This document shows, in pieces, positions 55,309 through 64,000 of a stretch of DNA of 64,000 nt (positions are counted from its first letter, which is position 1; every line of letters starts with the position of its first letter). Under the pieces are notes generated by a model. It was not told the origin of the DNA. It did no database searches and saw nothing but the letters and a program-made list of their open reading frames with translations. Source of the stretch: Bacillota bacterium (lineage in GTDB: Bacteria; Bacillota; Sulfobacillia; JAJZYS01; JAJZLH01); the NCBI GenBank assembly GCA_021850485.1, contig JAJZLY010000005.1:37139-101138 (forward strand), in the 5' to 3' direction. The translations under genes and the position numbers were made by a program.

Positions 55309-57111
55309 GTGCATCCGCTCAGCCGAATTCGCAATTTTTCGATCGTCGCCCACATCGATCACGGGAAGTCCACCTTGGCCGATCGTCTGATCGAGCTGAC
55401 CGGCGCGGTCACCGCCAGGCGGATGGTGGCCCAGGTGCTGGACACCATGGACATCGAGCGCGAGCGCGGCATTACGATCAAGGCCCAGACCGCTCGGCTG
55501 CCCTTTGTGGCGGCCGACGGTCAGAGCTACACCTTGAATCTGATCGACACCCCCGGGCACGTTGACTTCAGCTACGAGGTGAGCCGGGCGCTGGCCGCCT
55601 GTGAGGGCGTGCTGCTGGTGGTGGATGCGGTGCAGGGCCTGGAAGCGCAGACGCTGGCGCATTTTTACACCGCGCTGGAGGCCGGGCTGGTGGTGATCCC
55701 GGTGATCAACAAGATCGACCTGCCCAATGCCGACGTGGAGCGCGTCAGCGCCGATCTGGAGGCGCTCGGCTTTTTGGCGACGGAGATCTTGGCCGTCTCC
55801 GCCAAAGACGGCCGCGGCGTGGAGACACTGCTGCAGGCGCTTGTCGACCGGCTGCCGCCGCCGCAGGGCGATCCGGATGCCCCATTGCGGGCGCTGGTCT
55901 TTGACTCGCACTACGACCCCTATCGCGGCGTGATCGCCCATCTGCGGGTGGTCGACGGTGCGGTTGCACTTGGCGAGAGCGTGCGCCTGATGGCCGGCGG
56001 CGGCCTGTACACCTGCGAACAGTTAGGCGTGTTCACCCCACTGCCGGTGGCGGTGGAACGGCTGGAGATGGGCGAGGTCGGCTTTTTGGCGGCCGGTATC
56101 CGCTCGGTGGCCGAAGTGCCGGTCGGCGATACCGTGACCCTGGGCGAGCGGCCGGCCGCCATCGCCCTGGACGGCTATCGGCCCGCCGTGCCGATGGTGT
56201 TCGCCGGGCTGTATCCGGCTGAGCCAGCGCAATACGACGTGTTGAAAGACGCCTTGGAGAAGCTGAGGCTGAACGACGCCGCCTTGTCCTTTGAGCCGGA
56301 GACCTCCACTGCCCTCGGTTTCGGGTTCCGGGCCGGGTTTTTGGGTCTGCTCCACCTAGAGGTGGTCCAAGAGCGGCTGGAGCGGGAGTATGGGGTCGAC
56401 CTGGTGACCACGGCGCCGCACGTCATCTACCAGGTCCAGCTGACCGACGGCAGCGAGCTGCGCATCGATAACCCGTCCCATTTCCCGCGGCCAGACGTGA
56501 TCCGCGAGATCCGAGAGCCGATGGTTGAGGCCACCGTGTTCGCCCCCGGCGAGGCGGTCGGTGCGGTCATGGAACTGGCTCAACAGCGGCGGGGCAGCTT
56601 TGTGACCTTGGAGTACCCGACCCCCGGCCGGGCCAAGTTGATCTACCGGTTGCCGTTGGGCGAGATCATGTACGACTTTTTCGACCAGTTGAAGTCGCGC
56701 ACCCGTGGCTATGCCTCGTTGGATTACCAGGTTTGTGGCGTCGAAGTGGCGGACATGTTGAAGGTCGACGTGTTGCTGAACGGCGAGGCGGTGGACGCTC
56801 TGTCTTTCGTCTGCCACCGCAGCCAGGCCGAAAGCCGAGGCAGGGGGCTTTGTCAGGAGCTGCGCCGGCTCATCCCCCGCCAGATGTTCGAGGTGCCGAT
56901 CCAAGCTGCCGCCGGCAGCCGTATCTTGGCTCGAGAGACCATCCCAGCCATGCGCAAAGACGTGCTGGCCAAGTGCTACGGCGGCGACATCAGCCGCAAG
57001 CGCAAGCTTTTGGAAAAGCAACGGGCCGGCAAGCGGCGGATGCGCCGGGTGGGCCGGGTGGAAGTGCCGCAGGAGGCCTTCATGGCCATCTTGAAGGCGG
57101 AGCGCAGCTGA
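55309..57111 (+). CDS. lepA: Elongation factor 4
   Basis: 600 residues. GTPase motifs AHIDHGKST (residues 14-22), [17 protein letters not shown], then EF-G-like domains and the specific C-terminal domain ([18 protein letters not shown]). GTG 55309 after AAGGAG. The promoter must lie inside the divergent DUF212 gene. The stop overlaps hemW. Confidence 0.97.
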   Translation: MHPLSRIRNFSIVAHIDHGKSTLADRLIELTGAVTARRMVAQVLDTMDIERERGITIKAQTARLPFVAADGQSYTLNLIDTPGHVDFSYEVSRALAACEGVLLVVDAVQGLEAQTLAHFYTALEAGLVVIPVINKIDLPNADVERVSADLEALGFLATEILAVSAKDGRGVETLLQALVDRLPPPQGDPDAPLRALVFDSHYDPYRGVIAHLRVVDGAVALGESVRLMAGGGLYTCEQLGVFTPLPVAVERLEMGEVGFLAAGIRSVAEVPVGDTVTLGERPAAIALDGYRPAVPMVFAGLYPAEPAQYDVLKDALEKLRLNDAALSFEPETSTALGFGFRAGFLGLLHLEVVQERLEREYGVDLVTTAPHVIYQVQLTDGSELRIDNPSHFPRPDVIREIREPMVEATVFAPGEAVGAVMELAQQRRGSFVTLEYPTPGRAKLIYRLPLGEIMYDFFDQLKSRTRGYASLDYQVCGVEVADMLKVDVLLNGEAVDALSFVCHRSQAESRGRGLCQELRRLIPRQMFEVPIQAAAGSRILARETIPAMRKDVLAKCYGGDISRKRKLLEKQRAGKRRMRRVGRVEVPQEAFMAILKAERS

Positions 57112-58298
57112 TGGCGGCGCCGGTCGGGGTGTACGTGCACTGGCCCTACTGCCCGTCCAAGTGCGGCTACTGCGACTTCAATGCCTACCTTTTGCCCAGG
57201 CGCCCGCACGCCTATGCCGATTACACTGCGTCTTTGCTGCAAGAAATCTCCTTGGCCGAGCGTACAGGTGACCTGTCTGGACCGCTGCAAAGTTGCGCCT
57301 TCGGTGGCGGAACACCGACCATGTTTCCGGTCGAGCAGCTGGTCCAGGTGCTCGGCGCGCTGCGCCAGGCGGGGCTGGCACCAGATGCCGAGGTGACGGT
57401 CGAAGCCAATCCCGGCGACCTGGAAGTGGCGGCACTGGGCCGGCTGGCCGAGGCGGGGGTGGGCCGACTGTCGATCGGAGCGCAGACCTTCTCCGATCCC
57501 TTGCTCAAGGCGATTGGCCGAGTGCACCAGGCTTCGGACATCGGCCGAGCGGTACAGATGGCCAAGCGAGCTGGCATCCGACGGGTCAATTTGGATCTGA
57601 TGTACGGCCTGCCCGGCCAGTCCCAAGCGGATGTGGCATATGCCTTGCAGCGAGCCCTGGCCCTGGGTGTCGGCCACGTCTCCGCCTATGCCCTGGAGCT
57701 GGAGCCGGCCACGGTGTTCGGCCGGCGGGCGGCCCGTGGCGAATTGGCATTGCCCTCAGAACAGAGCGTGATTGAGATGGGCGACCTGGTCGAAGAGACC
57801 CTGAGCGCGGCTGGGCTCTACCGCTACGAGGTGTCGAACTACGCCCGCCCCGGTGAGGAAAGTCAACATAATCTGGCGGTGTGGCGGCGCGGCCGCTACC
57901 GAGGCTTTGGCGCTGGCGCTCACTCGTTCATCGGCGAGCGGCGCTGGTGGAACGTGGCTTCGCCCTTGCTCTACAGCCGCCGCCTGGCGGCCGGCGAAGG
58001 AGTGGTGGCTGGTGAGGAGGACGTGTCGGCGCTCGCCATGGGCGAGTGGGTGTATCTCAGCCTGCGCACCTTGGTCATTGACACCGAGCGCTTTGGCCAA
58101 GAGTTTGGCCAGCCATGGCAAGACGTGTTCCCGGCCTCGACTCTGTGGGCTGTGGCCGAGGGCTGGCTGAGTTGGCAGGGCCAGACCCTGGTGGTGGCCA
58201 AAGAGCGGCGCTGGCTGCTCAATCAGATCGCCGAGCGCTTTCTGGAGGAGGGCGCCCTGAGCCAGAGAAGGTTGACCCCGTGTGCTGATGCAGGATAA
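57111..58298 (+). CDS. hemW: HemW-type radical SAM protein
   Basis: 395 residues. Radical SAM cluster in CPSKCGYCDFN, then FGGGTPTM, VEANPGDLE, LSIGAQTF, DLMYGLPGQ, and SNYARPGEES. The short N-terminus before the cluster fits HemW, a heme chaperone, rather than true HemN oxidase. ATG 57111 overlaps lepA, the usual order lepA-hemW-hrcA. Confidence 0.93.
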   Translation: MAAPVGVYVHWPYCPSKCGYCDFNAYLLPRRPHAYADYTASLLQEISLAERTGDLSGPLQSCAFGGGTPTMFPVEQLVQVLGALRQAGLAPDAEVTVEANPGDLEVAALGRLAEAGVGRLSIGAQTFSDPLLKAIGRVHQASDIGRAVQMAKRAGIRRVNLDLMYGLPGQSQADVAYALQRALALGVGHVSAYALELEPATVFGRRAARGELALPSEQSVIEMGDLVEETLSAAGLYRYEVSNYARPGEESQHNLAVWRRGRYRGFGAGAHSFIGERRWWNVASPLLYSRRLAAGEGVVAGEEDVSALAMGEWVYLSLRTLVIDTERFGQEFGQPWQDVFPASTLWAVAEGWLSWQGQTLVVAKERRWLLNQIAERFLEEGALSQRRLTPCADAG

Positions 58299-58299
58299 T
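58272..58299 (+). promoter_or_regulatory. Promoter of hrcA operon
   Basis: TTGACC (58272-58277), 16-base spacer, GATAAT (58294-58299). The predicted transcription start falls at the CIRCE element. Confidence 0.75.
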
Positions 58300-58306
58300 A
58301 AGCGTA

Positions 58307-58333
58307 CTGGCACTCTATGCCGGTGAGTGCTAA
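58307..58333 (+). promoter_or_regulatory. CIRCE operator
   Basis: CTGGCACTC-N9-GAGTGCTAA. The right arm is perfect; the left differs from TTAGCACTC at two of nine positions. HrcA, encoded next, binds here and represses at normal temperature. Confidence 0.95.
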
Positions 58334-58345
58334 GGGGGTGAGGCC

Positions 58346-59371
58346 GTGGCCGATCTCGATGGCCGCAAGCGTCAGATCCTACAGGCCGTGGTGGAGGACT
58401 ATGTGCGCTCTGGTGATCCGGTCGGATCGCGCACCATCGCCCGCAAGTACCTGATCACCTCCAGCCCGGCCACCATCCGCAACGAGCTGGCGGATTTGGA
58501 GGAGCTGGGCTACCTGGACCAGCCGCACACGTCGGCCGGGCGGGTGCCGTCCGACCAGGGGTATCGTTTCTACGTGGATCGCCTGATGCAGCCGCCGCAA
58601 CTGTCCCGCCAGGACATGCTGCGCATCCGCAACGCCTATCGGCAGGGCGCTCAGAGCTTGGAATGGCTGATTCACGAAACCGTCAAACTGCTGGGAACGG
58701 TTTCAGAGTATACGGTGCTGGCATTGGTTCCCCAGCCCGGACCACAGCGTCTGCAGGGGCTGGACATTGTGCCCTGCTCCGGGGACCAGGCGGTGTTGGT
58801 GCTGGTCACCGACCAGGGGCTGGTCTTTCACCGCATGATCGAGGTGCCACCTGACCAGCCGCCGGAGTCGCTGGCCGAGACGGTCGGGTTGTTGCGTGAG
58901 TCCCTCTTGGGCCGGTCGATCGAAGACATACGGGGCCGTGCCCTGAGCCGACTGACCAACCGCCTGCGCAGCCGGGCGCAAGTGGCCGAGCAGGTGTTCG
59001 AGCTGCTGCTGGCCAGCTTGGCCAGCGCCGACGACGGCGAGCAGGTGGTGGTGCAAGGGGCGAGCCGGATCGCCCAGCAGCGCGAGTACCAAGACCTCGC
59101 CCGGCTGACCGAGATCTTAGGATTCTTGGAGCAGCGGCGGGCGGTGCGAGACCTTTTGCTGGAGATGGATGAGGGGATCGGCGCCGTGATTGGCCGAGAA
59201 CACCGCATGGCGCAGGCCTTTGGCACCGGTGTGGTGATGGCCAATCTGCCGGGTCCGGGCGGCAGCCGCCTGCGCTTTGGCGTGGTTGGGCCCAAACGGC
59301 TGGACTACGCCCGCGCCACCGCCGTGCTCGGTGCCATTGCCGAACAGCTGGGGGAGATGCTCCATGAGTGA
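58346..59371 (+). CDS. hrcA: Heat-inducible repressor HrcA
   Basis: 341 residues. The winged-helix N-terminus (SGDPVGSRTIARKY, SPATIRNELADLEELGYLDQPH TSAGR in two parts) binds CIRCE; the rest holds the dimerisation domain. GTG 58346 after AAGGGGGTGAG. Autoregulated through the CIRCE just upstream. Its last bases overlap grpE. Confidence 0.97.
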   Translation: MADLDGRKRQILQAVVEDYVRSGDPVGSRTIARKYLITSSPATIRNELADLEELGYLDQPHTSAGRVPSDQGYRFYVDRLMQPPQLSRQDMLRIRNAYRQGAQSLEWLIHETVKLLGTVSEYTVLALVPQPGPQRLQGLDIVPCSGDQAVLVLVTDQGLVFHRMIEVPPDQPPESLAETVGLLRESLLGRSIEDIRGRALSRLTNRLRSRAQVAEQVFELLLASLASADDGEQVVVQGASRIAQQREYQDLARLTEILGFLEQRRAVRDLLLEMDEGIGAVIGREHRMAQAFGTGVVMANLPGPGGSRLRFGVVGPKRLDYARATAVLGAIAEQLGEMLHE

Positions 59372-59870
59372 GCGCGAGCCTGATCAGCAGATCGGCGAGG
59401 AGGCAACACCCGACCTGGAGAGTCGGCTGCAAGGCTTGGAGGAACAGCTGAACAGCCGCCAGGAGACTATCTTGCGCCTGATGGCGGACATCGAGAACAT
59501 CCGCCGCCGCCAGGTGGAACGCGAAGCCCTGATGCGCCAAGACGCTGTGGCCGATTGTGTCGGGAAGCTGCTCAAGGTGAGAGACAACCTGGCCAGGGCG
59601 GTGGCGGCGGAGGGAACAGACGGACTGCGCGATGGCGTGCAGCTAACCTTGGCCAGCTTTGACGCCGCACTCACCGAGCTGAACGTGCGCCGGCTGGAGA
59701 CGGTGGGCCAGCAGTTTGACCCGCACCTGCACGAGGCACTTGGGCACGACGAACACACCGATGCCGAAGATGGCACCGTGTTGGAGGAGTATCTGCCCGG
59801 TTATCAGATCGCCAATCAGATGATCCGGCCGGCGCTGGTCAAGGTAGCCCGGCGCACAGATCTGGCGTGA
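59364..59870 (+). CDS. grpE: Nucleotide exchange factor GrpE
   Basis: 168 residues. Acidic N-terminus, long coiled coil ([28 protein letters not shown] in two parts), then the beta domain with FDPHLHEAL and EEYLPGYQI. It releases ADP from DnaK. ATG 59364 overlaps hrcA. DnaK itself is not next to it. Confidence 0.96.
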   Translation: MSEREPDQQIGEEATPDLESRLQGLEEQLNSRQETILRLMADIENIRRRQVEREALMRQDAVADCVGKLLKVRDNLARAVAAEGTDGLRDGVQLTLASFDAALTELNVRRLETVGQQFDPHLHEALGHDEHTDAEDGTVLEEYLPGYQIANQMIRPALVKVARRTDLA

Positions 59871-59883
59871 CCAAGGGCGGCTC

Positions 59884-60996
59884 ATGAAAGACTACTACCA
59901 GCTGCTGGGCGTGGCGCGCACCGCCTCCGAAGACGAGATCAAAAAGGCGTTCCGGCGCCTGGCCAGAGAGAACCATCCGGATCGCAACCCAGGCGACAGT
60001 GCGGCCGAGGACCGCTTCAAGGAGATCAACGAGGCCTACTCGGTGCTCAGCGATCCGCAAAAGCGCCAGCAGTACGACACCTTTGGCAGCGCAGACGGGG
60101 CCCAGAGCGGAGCTGGCGGATTTGGCGGTCAGGGCTTCCAAGACGCCAACTTTGGCAACCTGGGCGACATCTTCGATGCCTTCTTCGGCGGTGGCCGTGG
60201 CCAGGCTAGCGGCCCGCAGCGCGGCCAGGACATCCAGACCCAGATCGTGCTCACCTTGGAAGAATGCTTTTCGGGAGTGGAGAAAAAGCTGCGGCTGGGC
60301 CGCGAGGAGGCCTGTCCGCGCTGCGCCGGCAGTGGTGCTGAGCCGGGCACCAAGCCGAATCGCTGCCCGCGATGTGATGGCCGGGGCCAGGTGAGCAGCC
60401 AGCGCCAGACACCCTTTGGCGCGTTTATGTCTACTACGCCGTGTCCGACCTGCCGTGGCCGCGGCCAGGTGGTGGAGCGGCCGTGTGTCCAGTGCCGGGG
60501 CAGTGGCCGCGCCCACGTTGAGCGCTCGATTACGGTGCGCATCCCAGCCGGCGTCGCAGGCGGCGCCCGGGTGCGGATCAGCGGCGAAGGCGAGATGGGG
60601 GGGCGGGGCGGACCACCGGGAGATCTCTACGTCTTGATCCGGGAGAAGGCCCACCCCCGCTTCGAGCGCCAGGGTGCAGACCTGCTGATCGATTTGCACC
60701 TCAGCTATCCGGATCTGGCGCTGGGCACCGAGTTGGAGGTGGAGACCCTAGACGGCCCCTGCCGGGTGGCCGTGCCATCTGGCACCGCAGTCGGGCAGCA
60801 GATCCGCGTCCGGGGCCGGGGCATGCCGCAGATCCGAGGCCGCGGCCGCGGCGACCTGATCGCCCGGGTCGGTGTCGAGGTGCCGCGCCAGGTCTCGGCC
60901 AGGGAGCGCGAGCTGCTCCAAGAACTGGCGGAGCTGTCTGGGCGCCACGGCCGGAGCAAGGATTCGTTTTTCAAGCGGGTGCGCGATGCGCTCTAA
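59884..60996 (+). CDS. dnaJ: Chaperone DnaJ
   Basis: 370 residues. J domain (1 to about 70) with HPD in ENHPDRNPG, Gly/Phe region to about 115, four zinc repeats ([32 protein letters not shown]), then the C-terminal client-binding domains. It follows grpE by 13 bases. dnaK, usually between them, is absent here. Confidence 0.97.
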   Translation: MKDYYQLLGVARTASEDEIKKAFRRLARENHPDRNPGDSAAEDRFKEINEAYSVLSDPQKRQQYDTFGSADGAQSGAGGFGGQGFQDANFGNLGDIFDAFFGGGRGQASGPQRGQDIQTQIVLTLEECFSGVEKKLRLGREEACPRCAGSGAEPGTKPNRCPRCDGRGQVSSQRQTPFGAFMSTTPCPTCRGRGQVVERPCVQCRGSGRAHVERSITVRIPAGVAGGARVRISGEGEMGGRGGPPGDLYVLIREKAHPRFERQGADLLIDLHLSYPDLALGTELEVETLDGPCRVAVPSGTAVGQQIRVRGRGMPQIRGRGRGDLIARVGVEVPRQVSARERELLQELAELSGRHGRSKDSFFKRVRDAL

Positions 60997-61008
60997 GTCG
61001 GTTCAGCG

Positions 61009-62064
61009 GTGCGGCCGCTGAACCGGCGCCTGCGCATCGGTGTGCTGTTCGGCGGCCAGTCCGCTGAACACGCCGTGTCCTTGATGAGCGGTCAGGCGAT
61101 CATGGACGCGCTGGCCACGCGCCATCAGGTGGTGCCGATCGGCATCAGCAAGAGCGGTCAATTTCTGCCAGGCGTCGATGTCCGGGCGGCGCTGGCTGGC
61201 TCGGGCCAACTGGCCGAGACCACCACAGCCCTGGCGCCCAGCGCGGCGGTGGCCGGATTGGACGTGGTGGTGGTGGCCCTGCACGGGCCGAAGGGAGAAG
61301 ACGGCACGGTGCAGGGCCTTCTGGAACTCGCCGGCATCCCCTATGTCGGGTCCGGTGTGCTGGGGTCTGCGGTCGCCATGGACAAGGCGATGATGAAGGG
61401 TGCCTTCGCGGCAGCCGGCCTGCCGGTCGGTCCCTGGCGCCTGCTGCGGCACGCCGAGTGGGTGGCCGAGCCAGGTCAAGCACTGGTGAAACTTGAGAAC
61501 TTTCAACTACCGGTCTTCGTCAAGCCGGCCAACATGGGGTCGTCTGTCGGGATCAGTCGGGTTGACAGTTGGGCGGAGCTCTCCCCGGCGATCGAGCGGG
61601 CGTTTGCGCACGACCGGCGGGTGGTGGTGGAGGAGGGACTGCGCGCCCGCGAGCTGGAATGCGGCGTGATCGGCAACGACAGGCCGCAGGCCTCGGTGGT
61701 GGGCGAGGTGGTATCGCATCGGGCCTTTTACGACTACGAGGCCAAGTACCAGGCAGACGGTGCCGATCTCCTGATCCCGGCCGATCTGCGGCCTGAAGTG
61801 GCATCTCGGGCCCGCCAGCTGGCTGTGCAGGCGTTTTTGGCGGTGGATGCCGCCGGCTTGGCCCGAGTCGACATGTTCTTGGTCGGCGACGAGCTCTACG
61901 TTAATGAGATCAACACCCTGCCCGGCTTCACGCCGTATTCGATGTTTCCGCGGCTGTGGCAGGCCAGCGGGATAGACTATCCAACTCTATTGGATCGGCT
62001 GATCGACTATGCCTTGGAGCGCCACGCAAGGATGCGGCCCGACTCGCCAAGGGGGGATTCGTGA
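61009..62064 (+). CDS. ddl: D-alanine-D-alanine ligase
   Basis: 351 residues. ATP-grasp enzyme joining two D-Ala for the wall precursor. GVLFGGQSAEHAVSL at the start, LHGPKGEDGTVQGLLEL, FVKPANMGSSVGIS, and VNEINTLPGFTPYSMFP near the end. GTG 61009, 12 bases after dnaJ. The Tyr of the D-Ala-D-Ala type omega loop (FYDYEAKY) is present, which argues against D-Ala-D-Lac specificity. Confidence 0.95.
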   Translation: MRPLNRRLRIGVLFGGQSAEHAVSLMSGQAIMDALATRHQVVPIGISKSGQFLPGVDVRAALAGSGQLAETTTALAPSAAVAGLDVVVVALHGPKGEDGTVQGLLELAGIPYVGSGVLGSAVAMDKAMMKGAFAAAGLPVGPWRLLRHAEWVAEPGQALVKLENFQLPVFVKPANMGSSVGISRVDSWAELSPAIERAFAHDRRVVVEEGLRARELECGVIGNDRPQASVVGEVVSHRAFYDYEAKYQADGADLLIPADLRPEVASRARQLAVQAFLAVDAAGLARVDMFLVGDELYVNEINTLPGFTPYSMFPRLWQASGIDYPTLLDRLIDYALERHARMRPDSPRGDS

Positions 62065-62408
62065 TGGCGGACGACTGTATCTTCTGCCAGATCGCAGGCG
62101 GGAAGATTCCGGCGCGCGTCGTGTTTCAGGACGAAGATGTGATGGTATTTCGCGATCTTACGCCGAAGGCGCCCAGTCACTTGCTGGTCATCCCCAAGCG
62201 GCACATCAGCAGTTTGGCGGAAACGGACGACGCCGACTCGGGTCTGCTTGGCAAGCTGCTGCACCGGGCGGTGGAAACGGCCAGGCAAGAAGGGCTGGAT
62301 AAGGGCTTTCGGACCGTGATCAATACCGGCCCAGAAGGTGGCCAGACGGTTGGCCATCTGCACCTGCACGTGATCGGCGGCAGGCAGATGACCTGGCCGC
62401 CGGGTTAG
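62064..62408 (+). CDS. HIT family nucleotide hydrolase
   Basis: 114 residues. CIFCQIAGGKIPA at the start and HLHLHVIGG, the His triad, at the end. Purine-nucleotide phosphoramidase type (HinT). ATG 62064 overlaps the ddl stop, with GGGGGG upstream. Confidence 0.95.
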   Translation: MADDCIFCQIAGGKIPARVVFQDEDVMVFRDLTPKAPSHLLVIPKRHISSLAETDDADSGLLGKLLHRAVETARQEGLDKGFRTVINTGPEGGQTVGHLHLHVIGGRQMTWPPG

Positions 62409-62417
62409 GCAGGATCG

Positions 62418-63298
62418 TTGGCCGACCACGAGGGGATCGTGGAGACCCGGTGGTTGCAGTGGCGAGGTTTGAACATCCGCTTTCTGCAGTCGGAGGGCGG
62501 GAGCCGGACGATCTTGTGCTGGCCAGGAATTGGGCTTCCGGCGGAAGAGTTCTTGGAACTGTTGCGCCGGGGCCCGAGCCATGGCTATAGCGTCATCGCC
62601 TTGGATCCGCCCGGACATGGCGGCTCCGACCCGTGGCCAAGCGGGTGGAGTTGGCCGCTGGCAGCAGATCTGGCCAACGAGATCGCGACTGCGGACCACG
62701 GTCGCCAGATGTTGTTGGTCGGACACTCGGCGGGAGCAACCACCCTCCTGATGTGCCAATCGATGCTCCGGATAAGCGTCTGCGGCTTGTTTTAGCAGAC
62801 GGTGGCCTGCCTTGGCCGGACCTTGATGGGCGGACAGCGCAACAGGTGCGGCAAGCGAATGATGCATGGTTTGAGCAACAGCGCTTCCAGACATGGGGCG
62901 ACGCCCTGGCCGCCGCCGAGGCCGAGATTGGTTCCCTGACGGCTGACCAAACCGCCGTATTGCAGCAGTTTTACACACTGCGGCAAGGTCTGGTGGTGGC
63001 GCGGGCCGATCAGGAGACCATTGCCCAGGTCAGTATCCTGCTTGCGACGTACTTCGAGCACGATGTGCCCCTAGTCTTGGTACCCACCTTATTCCTCTCG
63101 GGAGGTCGTGCTGGCCACCCACCTGACCTAAGCCGCCTCGTCGGTCGGGTCAGCGACCTCCGTTTCGAACTGGTGCCAGGCGCCAGCCATGAGCTCTTTT
63201 TGCAAGGCGCCCAGCCGGTCACAAGCCGGATCTTGGCCTTTGCTCAGAGTCTAGCAGGCTGGAGCCAGAGCCCGCCTCGGCCGCCTGTGAGCGATTGA
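62418..63298 (+). pseudogene. Alpha/beta hydrolase with a frameshift
   Basis: The first frame (TTG 62418) has LCWPGIGLPAEEF, ALDPPGHGGSD and the nucleophile in LVGHSAGATTLL, and ends at a TAG near 62795. The second frame, from about 62760, continues with LRLVLADGGLPWPD, VPLVLVPTLFLSGGR and VPGASHELFLQG with the catalytic His. One missing base (or two extra) near 62755-62765 would join them. It may be a sequencing error or recent inactivation. Confidence 0.8.
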
Positions 63299-63324
63299 CA
63301 CCCGCTCCTGGCGGCGGGTATCAT
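63295..63324 (+). promoter_or_regulatory. Promoter of rpsU
   Basis: TTGACA (63295-63300), 18-base spacer, TATCAT (63319-63324). Same -10 sequence as the SAM-I promoter. Confidence 0.75.
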
Positions 63325-63359
63325 CGATCCACGTATGACAGCGGAAGGAGGGTCAGACC

Positions 63360-63536
63360 GTGTCCGAAATCAAGGTCGGCAAGAACGAGACCCTGGAGAG
63401 TGCTCTCCGCCGCTTCAAGAGGCAGATTCAGCGTTCCGGGGTCCTCGCCGAGGCGCGTAAGCGTGAGCATTACGAAAAGCCCAGCGTCAAGCGCAAGAAG
63501 AAGTCACTGGCCGCCCGGCGGCGGAAGAAGGACTGA
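63360..63536 (+). CDS. rpsU: 30S ribosomal protein S21
   Basis: 58 residues. [20 protein letters not shown] starts as in other S21, and the end is Lys/Arg-rich ([17 protein letters not shown]). GTG 63360 after GAAGGAGGG. yqeY follows after one base, the usual Firmicute pair. Confidence 0.98.
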   Translation: MSEIKVGKNETLESALRRFKRQIQRSGVLAEARKREHYEKPSVKRKKKSLAARRRKKD

Positions 63537-63537
63537 C

Positions 63538-63987
63538 GTGACGCTTCAGGAGCGGATCGACACCGACCTGAAGACGGCGATGAAGCAGAGAGAGGCGGGC
63601 AAGTCCCGCCTCTCTGTTCTCCGTCAGGTGAAGGCCGCCGCCCAGTACGAACAGGTGCGCCTGGGCCGCCCACTCTCAGACGACGAATGGCTGGCGGTGC
63701 TCGGTCGCGAAGTGCGCCAGCGCGAAGAGGTGCGACCTGACCTGGTCCGTTCCGGCCGGCCCGAAGTCGTCGCCAAATTGGACGAGGAACTGCGCTTGGT
63801 GCGCGAATACCTGCCAGCCCAACTTGGCGCCGCGGACCTGGCGGCGGCGGTGGCCCAGGTAGCGACCGAGTTGGGGGCCAACTCCAAGGCGGATCTGGGC
63901 CGGATGATGGCGGTGTTGGTGCCGAAATTGCGCGGCCAAGTCGATGGCACAGCGCTTCGTCAGGCCGTGGAGAAGCAGCTGGGCTGA
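63538..63987 (+). CDS. yqeY: YqeY / GatB-like domain protein
   Basis: 149 residues. LQERIDTDLKTAMKQREAGK starts the family; the C-terminal part is a helical domain as in the tail of GatB (SKADLGRMMAVLVPKLRGQVDG). Proposed to act near tRNA amidation, though its function is uncertain. GTG 63538. Confidence 0.95.
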   Translation: MTLQERIDTDLKTAMKQREAGKSRLSVLRQVKAAAQYEQVRLGRPLSDDEWLAVLGREVRQREEVRPDLVRSGRPEVVAKLDEELRLVREYLPAQLGAADLAAAVAQVATELGANSKADLGRMMAVLVPKLRGQVDGTALRQAVEKQLG

Positions 63988-64000
63988 CCGGCGGCCCCAG

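Noticed and set aside
62740-62800. Programmed frameshift or Sec in the hydrolase
   Set aside because: No slippery sequence is evident and the stop is TAG in the wrong frame.

Overview
The window is one continuous, gene-dense, high-GC bacterial chromosome segment with a Gram-positive (Bacillota/Firmicutes) character. The evidence is the gene order valS-folC-radC-mreBCD-mrdA-rodA, rng, rplU-prp-rpmA-obgE-nadD-yqeK-rsfS, holA-rpsT-lepA-hemW-hrcA-grpE-dnaJ and rpsU-yqeY, a T-box leader on valS, a SAM-I riboswitch on the methionine genes, a CIRCE operator on hrcA, and an L27 whose N-terminal extension is paired with the Prp protease. GTG, TTG and overlapping starts are common. The transaldolase/glucose-6-phosphate isomerase fusion and the GC-rich Firmicute-like layout suggest a deep-branching lineage, perhaps near Sulfobacillus or Thermaerobacter. 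That placement is inference only.

Layout. 1-1 kb: end of a sortase-like protein. 1-14.8 kb: T-box valS, folC, two small membrane proteins, radC, the cell-shape operon, a lipoprotein and RNase G/E. 14.8-15.3 kb, minus strand: a peroxiredoxin whose catalytic cysteine codon is an in-frame TGA followed by a SECIS-like hairpin, a candidate selenoprotein. 15.3-20.1 kb: ribosome assembly and NAD genes ending with a LiaF-like membrane protein and tRNA-Ala(GGC). 20.15-23.7 kb: a decayed integrative element in the tRNA 3' end, bounded by a 51-bp imperfect repeat. It holds two broken tyrosine recombinases, a HicB antitoxin with a ruined HicA, and a protein built of 11-residue repeats. 23.8-26.3 kb: accessory membrane proteins and an acetyltransferase.

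26.4-34.4 kb: sugar metabolism (aldose epimerase-like, tal-pgi fusion, gnd, HAD phosphatase, DUF2090 aldolase-like, zwf), in effect an oxidative pentose phosphate operon. 34.4-38.6 kb: hom, which seems to lack a normal start codon, then a SAM-I riboswitch, metY and metX. 38.6-42.6 kb: a secreted propeller-like protein, a GrpB-kinase fusion and an MFS exporter.

42.6-48.1 kb: a compact envelope-stress island with PspA-PspAA, an ECF sigma factor overlapping a small membrane protein, a DUF4097 protein, a DUF6249-like membrane protein, a zinc-ribbon/TM2 protein, and HtpX-PspAB. 48.2-52.6 kb: VapBC, a lipoprotein, a PMT-type glycosyltransferase and a PRC-barrel-like protein. 52.7-64 kb: holA, rpsT, trxA, a DUF212 membrane protein, lepA, hemW, CIRCE-hrcA-grpE-dnaJ (no dnaK), ddl, a HIT protein, a frameshifted alpha/beta hydrolase, rpsU and yqeY.

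All calls come from reading the sequence and recalled family motifs. No database search or folding program was run.
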